64,000 bases of DNA from Arctopsyche grandis (taxonomy: Eukaryota; Arthropoda; Insecta; Trichoptera; Hydropsychidae): assembly GCF_051622035.1 (NCBI RefSeq), contig NC_135366.1, forward strand, positions 9,765,001 to 9,829,000. The letters run 5' to 3'. Every line of letters begins with the position of its first letter. Position 1 is the stretch's first letter. Positions 60,963 to 64,000 of the stretch are shown in pieces. A model generated the notes under the pieces. The model saw nothing but the letters and a program-made list of their open reading frames with translations, was not told the origin of the DNA and did no database searches. Made by a program: the position numbers and the translations under genes.

Positions 60963-63900
60963 TCTATGTATGTATACGAAATATAATATAAACTACCTCA
61001 ATTAATATTACTCTGAACTTATACCACGCTTTTATTCGCTTTATATCAGTTATAAGGACTGTTTATTTTATATAAAATTCAAAATTTCAAATAGAGTTCC
61101 TAATTTTTAATTCCAACATATATGTACATATTATATTTTAAAGACACGTAATTACTTTGATATGCATATCTCTACATACATACATATGTATGTACATCGC
61201 TATCGATTTAGCGGCATTTACTTTAATTAAAATTTTAATTGATGCAATTACTTCAAAGATATGCTTTATGGCGATAAATTTTCAACGCATTTTTTTATAC
61301 ATTCGTATCACAAAATAAATAAAATAAATTTTATCACCAACTTGTACTTGGATATTTTCAACTATGAATATGTGTATATATTCAAATTAAACATATATAA
61401 AATTATATATTAAAAATTAAACAAAAACCGAAATTTTTCAATTAATAATTTAAATAATCAAACATTAACAATTAAGAATTTATAAAGTTTTAAATAAAAA
61501 ATAGCCTTAGAAAATTCTCATATCAATACTCAACTTCAATTTTATGACTTTCAGATAATCAAATACAAAAAAAATATTCAGGTCACTTACAACAGTAATA
61601 TTTTGAATTTCCCCGAATAATCTTAACGTAAACAAACTCAAACACCGACTTAGAAAGACACATAAAAAAATAATAGATTGAACTACGCGTAATAATTTCA
61701 ATTAAGTTTGCTAAAATGAGTGCATATCAATCGATTGAAGAGCCCTGTTCACTATGATAGTGATCTCATCTTTTGTAAGTTGGGCAAGCATGAGCGTACT
61801 GGCTGTCGGTCGGCCCTTCAAACAAGGGGGTTGCAGTATTTTTTTTCCTTTACCTTTTTTTCAAAAGGGGAGAATCACCGATAACCGATTATTATTTGCG
61901 ACGAACGATCACCATTGAAACATACAACACTACAATGACATTATTATTCGAGAGGGGTCCATTAGCCCACCCACAACACCGCCCAACTACATATGTACCT
62001 ACCCCTTCACAAAACTATCAAAAAAGCTATACACTAAACTCCAACCGAAACTACATATGAATATTATCAATGGGTTAATTTTCACAGCGACACTATCACA
62101 TACACGTTCTCACTTGGATTAGTTTTATTACTTGAGATGAAATTACGACGATTTTACCGGAAAGACGTCCGCGAAGGGTGAAGCTGGCGCCGCGTGACAA
62201 CCGGAAATGTGCGTCGATTTCCCGTCAACCGCTTCAACGAGCGCCTCTAGCGATCAACGCTATCATTAAACTGACGGTGCTTATTCCACTTGAAATTTAA
62301 TTAGCAACTATTTATATAGACTATACACAACGTCGCAAATATGATTTCTATAATACACGTTTCCTATATGAAGATTTTTAAACAAAGGAGGTATGTAAAA
62401 AATATACTTAAGTACATATGTTCCTACATATACATATGTATATTACATATGTTTATATACATCCAAATATGCATGGTATATACATAAATATACATACATA
62501 TACACCTACTCAAAAACTTTATACTGCCGTTCAAATTCTTAGATTTTACATAATTTGAATTTTTATATAAAGACAGGCGTAAAGTGAGTCAGTATTTGAA
62601 TAAATTCCATATAATAAAATACCAACATTAGAAACTGTGACAAGGTCAAATACTAGTACACATTCAGTTTATTTAAAATTGACTCAATTGCGGTAAAAAT
62701 AACGACAGTGATATTAAAATAAACCTATGTACGTATACAATAGGTACATACATATATGAAATAAATTTAAAAAAATATGAGGGGGGGGGGAGACATTTTA
62801 ATAAAAATGAATAAGAAAACATCGTCAACAATCGAAGTGACATTTAGATCAAAAATTCATAGTTAATCTAATGTTATTGAATCAATCTTTGAGTCCTCAA
62901 ACAAATGAGAAATCGAAAATAAAGGAAAGAAAAAAGGGAATATATGCTTGAATGACCCCCAAATAATATGAAAGAAAGTCGATTAATTCAAGAAAATATT
63001 CGGTACACGATAGACGAAGTATATGAAATTACATCTATGTATAATGATTATGAAAGTTTAACATATCAGATGGTGCGTTTCGGCGTCTAAATCCAATTAA
63101 CAATAGCACTTTTAATTTCACTTTCAGCATGCGAATTTCGACAAAACGAAACTAAAATATTGGGCTATTTGTACTGAATTTGAATGCACTCAACCTTTTA
63201 AGTGATTGCTCGGACCGTTTCGACGATGCGTACTTTGTAAAGATGCTTATCTTTTGATAGCGACCATGGGGAACCGACCCCTTTAGAAATGAGCATTGAA
63301 TGTCGACCAATTTACCCGATTGATTCGCGAGGGTCAAATGCAGCACCCTTAATAAACGGACCTTCGTCAAAGTTTTTGCACATTGTCAAAAACATACATC
63401 AAGCAAACCATACATCTTAAATACGGAGCGATCTATTCAGCTACTTAAATATCAATGTGAACTTTTGATAGTTTCTATAAGATTGAAATTTCCTGTATTG
63501 CATACATACATACATATCCTATTAATAATTTTGAATATATTTAATTTTTTTGACTCACCGCCATGGGTATCATGTAGGTATAATGGACTTTTTTTATCTT
63601 ACCGATCATTATATCGACACCGTCGTTATTTCGTTGTTTTATATCAATAAACCGACTATGAAACATCGAACCATTCGATGATCTCACATGACTATGGCGT
63701 CACTGTATACACCCGATGTGATTTTCAATAAACTCAATATTTCTGCGAAAATACATGCATACTTGCTGACATAACGAGAGTGTTTAAGGCAAATTTGACC
63801 CCGGTTTGTCGAACAGATTACGAGGGTGGGTGACATTTTTAAAACGAAGGGTGGGACTATCACATAGTCGCTCAGTGACATGGGGTGGATTATTTCGTCC

Positions 63901-64000
63901 CGACATCGGTCACCCACGTGCCGACAAAGATAGGGGGAGTGATCATCACCAATTATGTATATTACATACATGTACATACATACATATATAACGTGTACGC
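60963..64000. other. Unassigned DNA upstream of Wnt10
   Basis: AT-rich with (ACATATGT)-type repeats. 61730-62280 and 63060-63420 are higher-complexity, and a run of G is at about 62780-62789. No exon, RNA gene or complete element was recognised. Distal Wnt10 regulatory DNA or the start of another gene beyond the edge are both possible. Confidence 0.4.

Overview
The window is nuclear DNA from an insect. It is AT-rich, its genes have introns with GT/AG junctions, and it is full of transposable-element (TE) debris and (AT)n or (ACATATGT)n simple repeats. It holds the photoreceptor gene ninaC next to Wnt10. I cannot name the order or species from sequence alone. All exon joins below were read by eye from splice sites, reading phase and protein similarity, not from transcripts.

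Layout. (1) 1-8.2 kb: a RTE-like LINE fragment, then a complete four-exon BTB/C2H2 zinc-finger gene on + (765-3155) with a hAT transposase remnant in its first intron. After it come a foldback repeat, two candidate solo LTRs, an internally deleted pogo/Tigger-like element, a broken C2H2 zinc-finger gene and a short piggyBac-like C-terminal remnant. (2) 8.5-18.2 kb: ninaC on -, fifteen coding exons, 1533 aa, protein kinase plus myosin motor plus two IQ motifs plus tail ending in a PDZ-ligand-like C-terminus. (3) 18.2-20.3 kb: intergenic, with a tRNA-derived SINE and an (AT)n tract. (4) 20.3-58.8 kb: Wnt10 on -, five coding exons, 385 aa, spread over 38 kb with introns of 5.3, 23.0 and 8.9 kb. 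The introns alternate TE insertions with higher-complexity, GC-richer islands that are candidate enhancers. (5) 58.8-64 kb: a GC-rich island just upstream of the Wnt10 start, probably promoter or 5' UTR, then SINE and MITE copies and unassigned AT-rich DNA.

How the genes relate. Wnt10 and ninaC lie head-to-tail on the same strand, about 2.1 kb from the Wnt10 stop to the ninaC start. Wnt10 is a secreted palmitoleoylated ligand. NINAC is a photoreceptor myosin III. They have no known shared function, so the adjacency is of interest for synteny. No operon, CRISPR array, tRNA gene, rRNA gene or novel multi-gene system is visible. The most unusual material is the set of foldback/hAT-type MITE families with readable target-site duplications, a nested LINE-in-repeat insertion, and motif-rich islands in the Wnt10 introns.
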